In this document: positions 53,390 through 61,725 of the stretch, piece by piece
How the letters are laid out: every line of letters begins with the position of its first letter
How positions within the stretch are numbered: the stretch's first letter is position 1
Assembly: GCF_002287375.1 (NCBI RefSeq)
Contig: NZ_NPOA01000001.1
Span: 310,001-374,000 of the forward strand
DNA from: Virgibacillus profundi
GTDB taxonomy: Bacteria; Bacillota; Bacilli; Bacillales; Amphibacillaceae
DNA length: 64,000 nucleotides
Direction: 5' to 3'
Notes under the pieces: model-generated
Database searches by the model: none
Told to the model about the DNA's origin: nothing
Seen by the model: only the letters and a program-made list of their open reading frames with translations
Made by a program: the position numbers and the translations under genes

Positions 53390-54454
53390 TTAAACAGGCA
53401 ATCTTTTGATTTCATTAAGTGGTAATCTGCTGAAGAAGTAGTCACTTCTTTTTTCGATAAAATAATTGTATGATTTAAGAAGAAGGTTTTTATCTTGTTT
53501 TGCTTTACCCATATAATAAAGCTTATATGGACTGTCCAGCGGGATTTCGTTCAGAATCTTTATAGCCTCAGTGTAATTACCTTTAGCAATTTCAATATGG
53601 GCCTGTTCACTTTTATCTGTTGATGAAATATTATCCACTTCTCGAAAATGTGCAGATAGAAATGGGATATTATTCTGTTCAATTGCCTTTATAGCATTCA
53701 ATAAATTTTCTTTCTTTGCCAAATTTAATGCTTCGGACAGGTGATACATCCCCTGAAAATAGGTCTCAAATGTATAGGATAAACCCAAATTTATGTGAAG
53801 CCCGATTTTCGTTCGTATATTTCCGGTTTCATTTAAAGCACGATACGCATATTTTCTGGCAATAATTAATTCATTTCTTGACAGATAATAAAAAAACAAG
53901 GTTTGATGCAATCGTATGTTAAAGTAAGATATCAATAATCTATCTTCTATAGATTCAAACAATTGCTGCTGTATCTCCAGGAAATTTCCTAATTTGTTAT
54001 ATTCATTCATATCATAATAAGAGGTAACTTTTGCAAATTCAATCAGGCATTGTAATTCCGGTTCAGTGGATTTTATTTTTTGTACTCTCTGAATTACCTG
54101 GTATGGCGCACATTTTTTCTGTTTCCGATCCATCATCGAATCATATACTTCTGCCCAATTCCTATTGGAGGCGCTTGCAGATTCTTTATTCTTTTGAATC
54201 AGGATAGCTAAATCCTCATAAAATCCATTGATATACAAAAATTCCATTCCTTTTTTCTGGATATCATTCGAAGTAGACTTTAAACAGTATTTCCTCATTA
54301 ACTTAACTACTGTTTGGTCATCATGTTTTTGAGTTAATAATTCCATTAATTGTTCCAATGTTAAAGCATCTGTGTTAGTCAAAAAGATGGTAGATGAGTG
54401 CATGATGAATGTGGGGCTCCTTTCCAAACGGAAACCTTGCTCGTTTACTATCAT
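53390..54454 (-). CDS. AimR-family (arbitrium-like) peptide receptor lacking the N-terminal HTH
   Basis: Helical-repeat (TPR-like) protein of up to 354 residues. The start could also be the ATG at 54403 (337 residues); neither has a well-spaced ribosome site, since AAAGGAG lies between them. Family resemblance to AimR of SPbeta-like phages is strong in the second half: ISYFNIRLHQTLFFYYLSRN, IARKYAYRALNETGNIRTKI, TDKSEQAHIEIAKGN, LYYMGKAKQDKNLLLKSYNY and the end DYFFSRLPLNEIKRL. Alignment from memory to YopK suggests about 30-35 N-terminal residues, the HTH part, are missing; no upstream frame supplies them. It may act by protein contact, like Rap proteins. Confidence 0.78.
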   Translation of the reverse strand: MIVNEQGFRLERSPTFIMHSSTIFLTNTDALTLEQLMELLTQKHDDQTVVKLMRKYCLKSTSNDIQKKGMEFLYINGFYEDLAILIQKNKESASASNRNWAEVYDSMMDRKQKKCAPYQVIQRVQKIKSTEPELQCLIEFAKVTSYYDMNEYNKLGNFLEIQQQLFESIEDRLLISYFNIRLHQTLFFYYLSRNELIIARKYAYRALNETGNIRTKIGLHINLGLSYTFETYFQGMYHLSEALNLAKKENLLNAIKAIEQNNIPFLSAHFREVDNISSTDKSEQAHIEIAKGNYTEAIKILNEIPLDSPYKLYYMGKAKQDKNLLLKSYNYFIEKRSDYFFSRLPLNEIKRLPV

Positions 54455-54636
54455 ATTTCGGCAAGAATTAACATTTATCTAGTTATTTTTTATATTACCA
54501 TATATTTTAGAGAATAAACAGAAATTTCTTTCGACATTTTTTGCAAAAGTTATAGTTTTCTAGTTAGCAAACTATTAAATAAGCGTGAATTCATCCCCCA
54601 GCCAAAAGAAGCGTGATTTCTTCAGAATAAGTAAAC

Positions 54637-54665
54637 AAAAAATCCCCGGCTCCAATGCCAGGGAT
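54637..54665 (-). terminator. Rho-independent terminator of spoIIQ
   Basis: Nine-bp stem ATCCCTGGC/GCCGGGGAT (one GU) with a six-base loop and a TTTTTT run in the minus direction. It separates spoIIQ from the receptor gene. Confidence 0.82.
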
Positions 54666-54719
54666 AAGTAGTAAAATGTTTTCTATTTATTTTTAGAAAA
54701 TCCTTTAGCCTGTTTGTGC

Positions 54720-55649
54720 TTAAGCACTCTCATCAGTTTCGGAAGAATCACTAGTTTCATCTTCAGGATTTTCTTCTTCTCCATCTGATTCTTCACTTTC
54801 ATCAGATTCATCGACTGAATTGTCTTCCTCATTTTCCTGCTCATCTGATTCTTCGACAGTTCCGGATTCTTCACTTGCTTCTGAATCTTCTTCGACAGTT
54901 CCGGATTCCTCACTTGCTTCTGATTCTTCTTCAGCTTGCTCGTCTGTAACACTATCTAATGTACTTACAGATTGATTGAAGAATTCTTCAGGATTAACTT
55001 CCTTACCGTCTTTATCCAGTTGGAAATAGACATGTGTTCCACTATCTTTGCCGAAGATATTATTTCCGGCAGTACCGATTTGTTCACCCTGCATGACTTC
55101 TGCTCCGGTTTTAACAAGGACTTCACCAAGGCTTGCGTAATATGTCTTTACATCATTTTCATGTGACATGATTACCACATTGCCTAAAAGTGGATCCTCT
55201 TTAACCTCCGTTACAGTTCCGCTTAATGCCGAAACTACATCGAATGTCTCACCATCTGCAGCTGCAATATCTACACCTGTGCTTTGATAATAGCGGTTGT
55301 TATGAAGAACCAATGCATTTTCTTTATCCTCTTGTTCTGCGTCGTAATCATAAAATTTAGTTACGATTTCTGCTTGATCTTGATCAGTCACAGGCATTAG
55401 AATAACTTCTTGCTGTTCTACGACAGGTTCTGCATCCTCATCATTTGGTGTCGGGATATAATCACCCGTATTTTCCAATTGCTCACTATCATTATCAGCC
55501 TCTGGAATTTGATTATCCAGATTTTGATACCACACCACCACCGCTAAAAGGAGGGCTGCAATTGTCAAATATACTGCTGGAAAAAACCACTTCTTCCGGA
55601 AAATGCGAGTCCACTTGTTTTTTGAACCGCCTTTGTTTTCCTCATTCAT
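54720..55649 (-). CDS. spoIIQ: Stage II sporulation protein Q (degenerate LytM/M23 domain)
   Basis: Forespore membrane protein that forms the SpoIIQ-SpoIIIAH channel during engulfment. One helix (about 22-40), then a LytM domain (about 118-228). STGVDIAAADGETFDVVSAL, GTVTEVKEDPLLGNVVIMSH and KDSGTHVYFQLDKDGKEVNP match SpoIIQ. The first zinc ligand is absent (STGVD instead of HxGxD) and the HxH motif reads H206-V-Y208, so it is not a working endopeptidase, as known for SpoIIQ. A Ser/Glu/Asp-only tail of about 75 residues with a repeated EASEESGTVEE unit is unusual. Next to spoIID as in B. subtilis. Confidence 0.93.
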   Translation of the reverse strand: MNEENKGGSKNKWTRIFRKKWFFPAVYLTIAALLLAVVVWYQNLDNQIPEADNDSEQLENTGDYIPTPNDEDAEPVVEQQEVILMPVTDQDQAEIVTKFYDYDAEQEDKENALVLHNNRYYQSTGVDIAAADGETFDVVSALSGTVTEVKEDPLLGNVVIMSHENDVKTYYASLGEVLVKTGAEVMQGEQIGTAGNNIFGKDSGTHVYFQLDKDGKEVNPEEFFNQSVSTLDSVTDEQAEEESEASEESGTVEEDSEASEESGTVEESDEQENEEDNSVDESDESEESDGEEENPEDETSDSSETDESA

Positions 55650-55785
55650 AATCTCATCACCTCAACAACCATTCTGATCAGAAAAAAGAAAATATATACA
55701 TTATTTGTTAAAAATATTTTAATTTCATGCATTTTTTCGGAAAAGTAGGGGAAGGTAAGAGATTTAAGGCGGGTGATGTAAACCC

Positions 55786-55815
55786 AAAAACCCCCGTCTA
55801 TTTCGAGACGAGGGT
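55786..55815 (-). terminator. Rho-independent terminator overlapping the end of spoIID
   Basis: Stem CCCTCGTCT/AGACGGGGG (GU allowed) with a six-base loop and TTTTT in the minus direction. The left arm contains the last spoIID codons and its TAG stop. Confidence 0.82.
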
Positions 55816-57003
55816 TGGTGCAGAGTCAGTTATTGTACTGACTTCTACATCTTTATAATAATGTTTCACAATTTCCTTATATGTTTTTCCTTCTTTAGCC
55901 ATTCCATTAGCGCCGTATTGGCTCATTCCAATCCCATGGCCAAAGCCCTTTGTGGTGAAAATTAAATGGTCATTCTTTTGTTCGATTGTGAAATCACTTG
56001 ATTGTAATTCAAATTTTTCTCTGATTTCCCTGCCTGAAAATGTGTTTTCGGCAATTGCTAATTGATCAACCCGATTACTTTCGGTACGGGTTACTTCAAT
56101 AGGTAATGCTGCATCCTCAGGAAGATTCAGTTCCAGAACCTTTTCCACTTCATTTATCATAAATATTTTTTGATCGAGAAATTTTGGAGATTCTTCATCC
56201 CATTTACTCTCGACACTCCTTAAATAAGGAAGCTCATTTTCCCAGTAATCCTCTGAATTCTCGGTATAGCCATTGCTCGTGGAAAAAAAGGCTGGTGTGA
56301 TTAAATCATTCTTGTATGTGATTATTTCTCCTTCTGTTGCCTGTACTGCTTTCTTTATTTTATCCATGTTCTCCGTGTAACTGCCTTTCATTACTTGTTG
56401 TAATTCGCGTTCATCCTTATACACCTGATGCTTGGTAGTATCCGTCACATCATATTCCGTATCCCCGTTCTGGTACAGAATATGGTTTATTACATAAGTC
56501 CTGGCAGCTAGTGATTGTGCTTTTAATGCTTCCAATTCAAATTTTGCCGGCATTTCTGATGCAACTACCCTGGATACATATGTTTCAAGTGGTACATCCT
56601 CAACCGTTTCTGATTTAGATCTTATTACAGCTACTGAAAATGGAGATGTTAATGAGTCCAACTCCCCTCCGGAGTCCGGCTGAATTTCAGTTGCTCCGGA
56701 TTTCTGTTGATTATCTGTTACAAATGGAGTAACAATCAGTGTAGGGACAACTAAAATAATTGTTATCAACATTGATATAAGTAAGACTGCAGGAAGTCTC
56801 CATGTAGCTGATTTTTTGGTAAGATATTGTTTTTTTGGTTTGAAAGGTGTAAGTTTTTTTGGACTTTTAGAGTGACTAATGGTACTGTTGCTTTTTGCGA
56901 TAATGGTTTGCTTCCTTTTTAGTTCCAGTTGTTTCTTCATTTTGGATTTTTTCTTTTTCCATGCTTTAGGAAGCTTATTGCTGGGATATTTACGATTTTG
57001 CAC
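55798..57003 (-). CDS. spoIID: Stage II sporulation protein D (lytic transglycosylase)
   Basis: Mother-cell murein hydrolase that drives engulfment together with SpoIIM and SpoIIP. 401 residues, with a Lys-rich cytoplasmic N-terminus of about 68 residues, longer than usual. One helix (about 70-96) follows, then the SpoIID domain. EDVPLETYVSRVVASEMPAK carries the catalytic Glu (E150), followed by ALKAQSLAARTYV; GFGHGIGMSQYGANGMAKEG is the conserved C-terminal motif. The start is a GTG with GGGGGAAGG upstream. A terminator overlaps the stop. Confidence 0.94.
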   Translation of the reverse strand: MQNRKYPSNKLPKAWKKKKSKMKKQLELKRKQTIIAKSNSTISHSKSPKKLTPFKPKKQYLTKKSATWRLPAVLLISMLITIILVVPTLIVTPFVTDNQQKSGATEIQPDSGGELDSLTSPFSVAVIRSKSETVEDVPLETYVSRVVASEMPAKFELEALKAQSLAARTYVINHILYQNGDTEYDVTDTTKHQVYKDERELQQVMKGSYTENMDKIKKAVQATEGEIITYKNDLITPAFFSTSNGYTENSEDYWENELPYLRSVESKWDEESPKFLDQKIFMINEVEKVLELNLPEDAALPIEVTRTESNRVDQLAIAENTFSGREIREKFELQSSDFTIEQKNDHLIFTTKGFGHGIGMSQYGANGMAKEGKTYKEIVKHYYKDVEVSTITDSAPTLVSK

Positions 57004-57095
57004 GGCCTTCCCCCTTTTTTAAAATTAATTTTATACTCTAGCATCCCTACTACCTAAACTTATACAGAAATCAGAAACAATAGAACCTGATAAAT

Positions 57096-57136
57096 GAAAA
57101 AACTACGAAGGCTTTATTAACGCAAGCTTTCGTAGT
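57096..57136 (-). terminator. Rho-independent terminator of the dpp-ykf operon
   Basis: Stem ACTACGAAAGCTT/AAGCCTTCGTAGT (one mismatch) with a nine-base loop and TTTTTT in the minus direction, just after the last gene of the operon. Confidence 0.85.
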
Positions 57137-57144
57137 CTTCTTCA

Positions 57145-58143
57145 TTATTGTCCTACCAGTTCCCTATCTTCCAATGTCTCATCATACAAATGACAGGCAA
57201 CATAATGATTTTGCTCCACTTCCTGCCAATCCGGTTTTTTCAGTGAACAAACTTCCATTGCCACTGGACAGCGTGTCCGAAAAACACATCCGCTTGGTGG
57301 GTTGATTGGACTTGGCAGCTCTCCCTCCAAAATAACCCGCTCTCTTGCTTCCTCAATATCGGGATCAGGAATTGGAATTGCTGACAGCAGTGCTTGCGTA
57401 TATGGATGCAATGGATTTTCATAAAGACGTGCACTTTCTGTAAGTTCAACCATATTTCCTAAATACATAACCCCAATTCGATCGGAAATTTGTTTTACCA
57501 TGGACAAATCATGGGCAATAAATAAAAACGTTAATCCCTTTTCTTTTTGCAGTTCTTTTAACAGATTTACCACCTGTGCCTGAACAGAGACATCCAGTGC
57601 AGAAATTGGTTCATCAGCTATAATGAAGTCTGGATTTAATGCGAGTGCACGGGCGATGCCAATCCGCTGGCGCTGTCCACCACTGAATTCATGGGGATAG
57701 CGATTCGCGTGATCTCTATTTAAACCAACCTCTTCCAATAGCTGGTATACCCGATCAAGTAATTCTCTTTTACTTTTGAACATTCCATGCACTTCCATCG
57801 GCTCCGAAATAACCTCTTTTACTGTTGACCTTGGATTTAATGATGCATAAGGGTCCTGAAAAATCATTTGCATTTTACGATAAAAATTAAATTTCCCCTT
57901 ATCATCCAACTGATGAATATTATCCCCATCATACGTAACATCACCAGCAGTTTTATTATAAAGACCCATGATCGTACGGCCGATTGTGGATTTTCCGCAG
58001 CCTGATTCACCAACAAGTCCAAAGGTCTCCCCTTTATTAACATAAAAACTCACATCATTAACAGCCTGTAATACCTGCCCTTTTCCCACTGTAAAATGCT
58101 TTTTCAGGTTTTGTATTTGTAAAATTTTATCTTCCATCATCAT
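57145..58143 (-). CDS. ykfD: Oligopeptide/murein-peptide ABC transporter ATPase (YkfD/OppF-like)
   Basis: Energises import of peptides. The first of three consecutive ATGs at 58143 follows AAAGGG and overlaps the end of ykfC by 17 bases; a longer frame into ykfC is rejected. Walker A GLVGESGCGKSTIGRTIMGL, Q-loop in MIFQDPYASLNPRST, signature FSGGQRQRIGIARAL, Walker B FIIADEPISALDV and the C-terminal oligopeptide-transporter domain with the Cys pattern GCVFRTRCPVAMEVC. The last gene of a dpp-ykf type operon. Confidence 0.92.
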   Translation of the reverse strand: MMMEDKILQIQNLKKHFTVGKGQVLQAVNDVSFYVNKGETFGLVGESGCGKSTIGRTIMGLYNKTAGDVTYDGDNIHQLDDKGKFNFYRKMQMIFQDPYASLNPRSTVKEVISEPMEVHGMFKSKRELLDRVYQLLEEVGLNRDHANRYPHEFSGGQRQRIGIARALALNPDFIIADEPISALDVSVQAQVVNLLKELQKEKGLTFLFIAHDLSMVKQISDRIGVMYLGNMVELTESARLYENPLHPYTQALLSAIPIPDPDIEEARERVILEGELPSPINPPSGCVFRTRCPVAMEVCSLKKPDWQEVEQNHYVACHLYDETLEDRELVGQ

Positions 58144-59098
58144 TATTTCCCTTTCTGTACCTGCACCAATAACGTCTTGCGGCACAAAGCTCTTTTTCGT
58201 ATTTCGTGCCTTTCATGCTGATGATTTCAATTCCTTTTCCTGTTTGTGGGGCATGAATCATTTTTCCATCTCCATAGTAAATTCCCACATGATGAAGCCT
58301 GCCTTTTCCCTCTTCATATGCAAAAAACACTAAATCTCCCGGCAACAGTTTGTCATCATCTACATTTTCGCCCGACGCAGCCTGATCATCCGCATCTCGT
58401 GCGATTTCGTAGCCATTTGCTTTATGCATTGCATATGCAAGTCCGGAACAATCATAGCCAAATGAACTCATTCCACCCCAAAAATAATCGAGACTGACAA
58501 AGGGGTCTGCAGCTTTAACTATATTTTCTCCGCTAGCAGGATCCATTCCTTTTTCCGAAGAGAATATATAGGTTGAGGCTTTTGGTAAAAATTTATTTCC
58601 ATGAGGTGTTTTTACTTCAACACGATCTTCATGGACTTCTGCAACTGGCAAAAAAGTCATGTAGCTAAGTTTCATTTCCTTTTCTCCATGATCTGATTCC
58701 AGCCAGGTTTTATCGTTAATGATTGCAGCTGTTTCCGGACTTTTCCATTTCGCTCTATTTACCTTGGACAGCTGGCTTAATGGAACCCAGCCAGGGTAGC
58801 CGCGCATATCTTTTTTTGAGGGTTGTGAAGGGATAACAATATGTGCCCATTTTTCTTTAATTTCTGTTACAAGCACAGGTTCCCCGTAAAGTAATTGTGT
58901 CTGCACTCTATTTTCATCACATAAGGCTAGATTTGTTTCATAGGTCAATCCTGAAATCCATTGATCTATATTCGTTGGGTTGTCTGTTCCATGTGCATCG
59001 ATATCTCTTGCCGATTCAGGTGTGGTCCAAACCGTAGCTACCTGCACAGCCGTAACCCACATCTCTTCCGGAAATTGATCAAAAGTTTGTTTAACCAT
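58127..59098 (-). CDS. ykfC: Gamma-D-glutamyl-L-diamino-acid endopeptidase (NlpC/P60, YkfC-like)
   Basis: Cleaves recycled murein tripeptides between D-Glu and the diamino acid in the cytoplasm. 323 residues without a signal peptide. Two SH3-like domains (about 12-110 and 118-180) precede the NlpC/P60 domain: C217 in SFGYDCSGLAYAMHKANGY, H270 in LHHVGIYYGDGKM and H282 in IHAPQTG. All match YkfC. A composite repeat of about 320 bases separates it from ykfB, so its transcription may depend on read-through. Confidence 0.92.
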   Translation of the reverse strand: MVKQTFDQFPEEMWVTAVQVATVWTTPESARDIDAHGTDNPTNIDQWISGLTYETNLALCDENRVQTQLLYGEPVLVTEIKEKWAHIVIPSQPSKKDMRGYPGWVPLSQLSKVNRAKWKSPETAAIINDKTWLESDHGEKEMKLSYMTFLPVAEVHEDRVEVKTPHGNKFLPKASTYIFSSEKGMDPASGENIVKAADPFVSLDYFWGGMSSFGYDCSGLAYAMHKANGYEIARDADDQAASGENVDDDKLLPGDLVFFAYEEGKGRLHHVGIYYGDGKMIHAPQTGKGIEIISMKGTKYEKELCAARRYWCRYRKGNNDDGR

Positions 59099-59211
59099 TT
59101 TTAGGCTCCTTTCTTTGTGAAAAGTTCTTTTTCTAAGTCTTTTGCGTTTGAATCAGCACAGTGAGTGTAAAAGGCGAGTAAATGCTGATTGCTATAAGTA
59201 TTTTCTATAAT

Positions 59212-59527
59212 CGCCGTACGGGATCGCTCCGGGCGGATGCTTTCCACGGGCACGGCCACAGTCTCCTCGAGAAAACCACTCTGCGGGGTCTTCGGACACG
59301 TGCTATTCCCGCAGGAGTCACCGCCCTTCGCTCACCCGAACTGGTGAGGTGGTTCGATGTTTTGGATATTGATTTCTAATGTAGTTCATGGGCAGTAACT
59401 GGAATACCAGCGGAGGAAACACACGTAGACTCCTGCGGGAGGAAAGGCATAGGTGAGACCCCACAGTGCGTAGCACGAGGAGGCTCACCAGCCGCCCGCG
59501 GAAAGCGAAGTGTGTTTCCGTAGCGGT
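59212..59527. repeat. Composite intergenic repeat G, copy 2
   Basis: Reverse complement of the element at 42116-42490, without its 60-bp insertion. It runs from GGGATCGCTCCGGGCGG, through ACTCTGCGGGGTCTTCGG, TCACCCGAACTGGTGAG and CCAGCGGAGGAAACACACG, to GCCGCCCGCGGAAAGCGAAG and CCGTAGCGG. It fills most of the gap between ykfB and ykfC. Internal GC-rich inverted words suggest a structured transcript. No gene seen. Confidence 0.87.
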
Positions 59528-59609
59528 CGATGAGACCTGCTACTATTGATTTTACATCGTATAACTTTCTGAAAAAACTACATTTCTTTTAAGACTAAGA
59601 ACATTAAAC

Positions 59610-60704
59610 CTATCCCACTATATACTGCGAGTCTACTGACTTAATCCCCAGGCCCACTTTATCACCTAAATCTATAACATTACCGTTATAGATTATTCCA
59701 CCATCCACGAGATCCGCTGAAAGCATGAGTGGGGCGTCGAAGTCATATCGTGTGACATTTGGTTGGCTTGCTGCAAAATGTGCTGCGGCTGTTATGCCTA
59801 TTTTTGTTTCTATCATACTTCCAACCATGCAATCTACTCCATAAGTTTTAGCCAGCTGAGCAATCTTTAAGGCCTCATGAATGCCTCCTGCTTTCATTAA
59901 TTTGATATTAATTAAATCAGCTGCACCCTGCTCGAGGACAATTTTAGCGTCATTTGCTGAAAATACACTTTCATCTGCCATTATCGGTGTTGTTGTATTT
60001 TCGGTTACATATTTTAAGCCCTTCAGATCATTTGCTTTTACTGGCTGCTCAATCAACTCAATATTTAATCCGAGATCCTCCATCTTCCGGATCGCTTTAA
60101 CTGCTTCCAACGCACTCCATCCTTGGTTTGCGTCTAGTCTAATCAGTGTTTCTGTTCCAACTTGCTCTCGAATTGCCTGAATTCGCTTTATATCTGTCTC
60201 TATAAGATCCTTGCCAACTTTTACTTTTAATACGGTAAAACCATCATTAACATACTGCTGTGCATCCTGAGCCATCTGTTCAGGGCTGTTTACACTAACT
60301 GTATAGTCTGTTTCAATTTTTCCATGATAACCTCCGAGAAATTGCGTGAGCGGCATTTTAGCATGCTGTGCAATACAATCATAAATTGCCATATCCATAG
60401 CTGCCTTTGCACTTGGATTGCCAACCACACCGGTGTTTACTTTTTCAAACATTCGCTCCCTACATAAAATTGACTCACCCACAAGCAAGGGTTTAAAAAT
60501 CCCATTGATTACATAATCAATACTCGCTAAGCTGTCGCCTGTAATAACATGTGTTGGTGGAGCCTCGCCCCACCCTATAATTCCGTCATCACAAGTAATT
60601 TTAACAACAATTGATTCAGCTACCGTGACCGTTCGGAGGGCTGTTTTAAATGGTGTATGTAATGGAATAGCTGCTTGAAATGTCTCGATATTTTGTATTT
60701 TCAT
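59610..60704 (-). CDS. ykfB: L-Ala-D/L-Glu (dipeptide) epimerase
   Basis: Enolase-superfamily enzyme that converts L-Ala-D-Glu, released from murein peptides, to L-Ala-L-Glu. 364 residues. The catalytic lysines and metal ligands are visible: FTVLKVKVGKD (KxK), RLDANQGWSALEAVK (D), ELIEQPV (E), IMADESVFS (D) and INIKLMKAGGIHEAL (K). GGAGGTGAG precedes the ATG. The gap to ykfA is 14 bases. Confidence 0.94.
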   Translation of the reverse strand: MKIQNIETFQAAIPLHTPFKTALRTVTVAESIVVKITCDDGIIGWGEAPPTHVITGDSLASIDYVINGIFKPLLVGESILCRERMFEKVNTGVVGNPSAKAAMDMAIYDCIAQHAKMPLTQFLGGYHGKIETDYTVSVNSPEQMAQDAQQYVNDGFTVLKVKVGKDLIETDIKRIQAIREQVGTETLIRLDANQGWSALEAVKAIRKMEDLGLNIELIEQPVKANDLKGLKYVTENTTTPIMADESVFSANDAKIVLEQGAADLINIKLMKAGGIHEALKIAQLAKTYGVDCMVGSMIETKIGITAAAHFAASQPNVTRYDFDAPLMLSADLVDGGIIYNGNVIDLGDKVGLGIKSVDSQYIVG

Positions 60705-60718
60705 CTGCTCACCTCCAA

Positions 60719-61636
60719 CTATTTAACGCCTGGCTCGATGATTAATGATTTATCTTTTGTTGATAGTTTTGCTTGAACACCAAGCGGAACGGAAAAATGT
60801 GGGAAACAATGTCCAATTTTGAATCCAGCCAGCACTGGACAGCTCAGGTCATTAAAATAATCATAAAAAACTTGCTCCATTGTTAAAGACGGATCCAATT
60901 TAGGCTCTGCTTTAGCAAAATCTCCTACCACAATCCCTGCTGCATCCGCTAGTTTCCCTGAAAACTTCAATTGATTTAGCATTCCATCAATTTTATATGG
61001 TTCTTCACCTATATCCTCCAGTAAAAGCAGCTTGCCTTTTGTATCAATTTCATAGGACGAGCCAAGTGTGCTCACAAGTAATGATAGATTTCCGCCAACC
61101 AGCTGCCCTTCCGATTCCCCTGACACAATCTCATGTAATGCCGAAATCTTTTCTGTATAGCCATATCTTTTGGGCTCGAAAAGCTGTTCAAACATACTTG
61201 CCGAAAGCTCGTCAAATCCTTCCTCGGCAATATCAGAAGCAAGCATTGGCCCATGAAATGTGACGAGCCCGACTTTCTTGCGAATAGCTGTATGTAAATA
61301 TGTAATATCACTATAGCCCCAAATGATTTTTGGGTTTCTTTTTATTAAATTGAAGTCTATGTCTGGTACAATTCTGCCCATGCCATAACCACCACGAGCG
61401 AAAATAATTGCTTTAATTTCTGGGTTTGCAATCATTTCATGCAAATCCTCAAGCCTTTCTTCATCTGTACCAGCTAAATAACCATGAACCTTATCAATAT
61501 GCTTGCCTAACTTTACATGCAGTCCCATCTTTTTTAAAAAAGGAATGGCTTGTTTTAATTTGTCTAGGTCAGGCGGGCCGGATGGTGCTATCACACCAAT
61601 TGTGTCACCTTTATGCAATCGATTTGGACAGAGCAT
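60719..61636 (-). CDS. ykfA: Muramoyltetrapeptide LD-carboxypeptidase (S66, YkfA-like)
   Basis: Removes the terminal D-Ala from recycled murein tetrapeptides. 305 residues. N-terminal GDTIGVIAPSGPPD, then IIFARGGYGMGRI, nucleophile Ser in IIWGYSDITYLHTAI, Glu in LLLEDIGEEPYKIDGMLNQL and His in FKIGHCFPHFSVPLG complete the triad of the S66 family. No signal peptide. It precedes ykfB in the operon, as in B. subtilis. Confidence 0.93.
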   Translation of the reverse strand: MLCPNRLHKGDTIGVIAPSGPPDLDKLKQAIPFLKKMGLHVKLGKHIDKVHGYLAGTDEERLEDLHEMIANPEIKAIIFARGGYGMGRIVPDIDFNLIKRNPKIIWGYSDITYLHTAIRKKVGLVTFHGPMLASDIAEEGFDELSASMFEQLFEPKRYGYTEKISALHEIVSGESEGQLVGGNLSLLVSTLGSSYEIDTKGKLLLLEDIGEEPYKIDGMLNQLKFSGKLADAAGIVVGDFAKAEPKLDPSLTMEQVFYDYFNDLSCPVLAGFKIGHCFPHFSVPLGVQAKLSTKDKSLIIEPGVK

Positions 61637-61667
61637 TTATATCCCTCTTTCCGGTTTCTTGGGTGAT

Positions 61668-61716
61668 AAAAAGGAGCGGCCCATATACAATATGTAAATG
61701 AGCCATTCCCCCTTTT
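61668..61716 (-). terminator. Imperfect hairpin between dppE and ykfA
   Basis: Partly paired arms beginning AAAAGG and ending CCTTTTT in the minus direction, with ATGGC/GGCC-type pairs inside. It could attenuate transcription from dppE into the ykf genes or protect the dppE message end. The pairing is imperfect. Confidence 0.45.
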
Positions 61717-61725
61717 CAATTTAAG

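Noticed and set aside
53390-54454. Classification of the TPR-like protein as a Rap phosphatase
   Set aside because: The C-terminal motifs (SEQAH, YYMGKAKQDK, FSRLPLNEI) align better with AimR/YopK than with Rap proteins, and no Rap N-terminal three-helix bundle is evident.
54683-54952. 89-codon Lys-rich frame on the same strand as spoIIQ
   Set aside because: Shifted reading of the acidic repeat tail of spoIIQ; no ribosome site.
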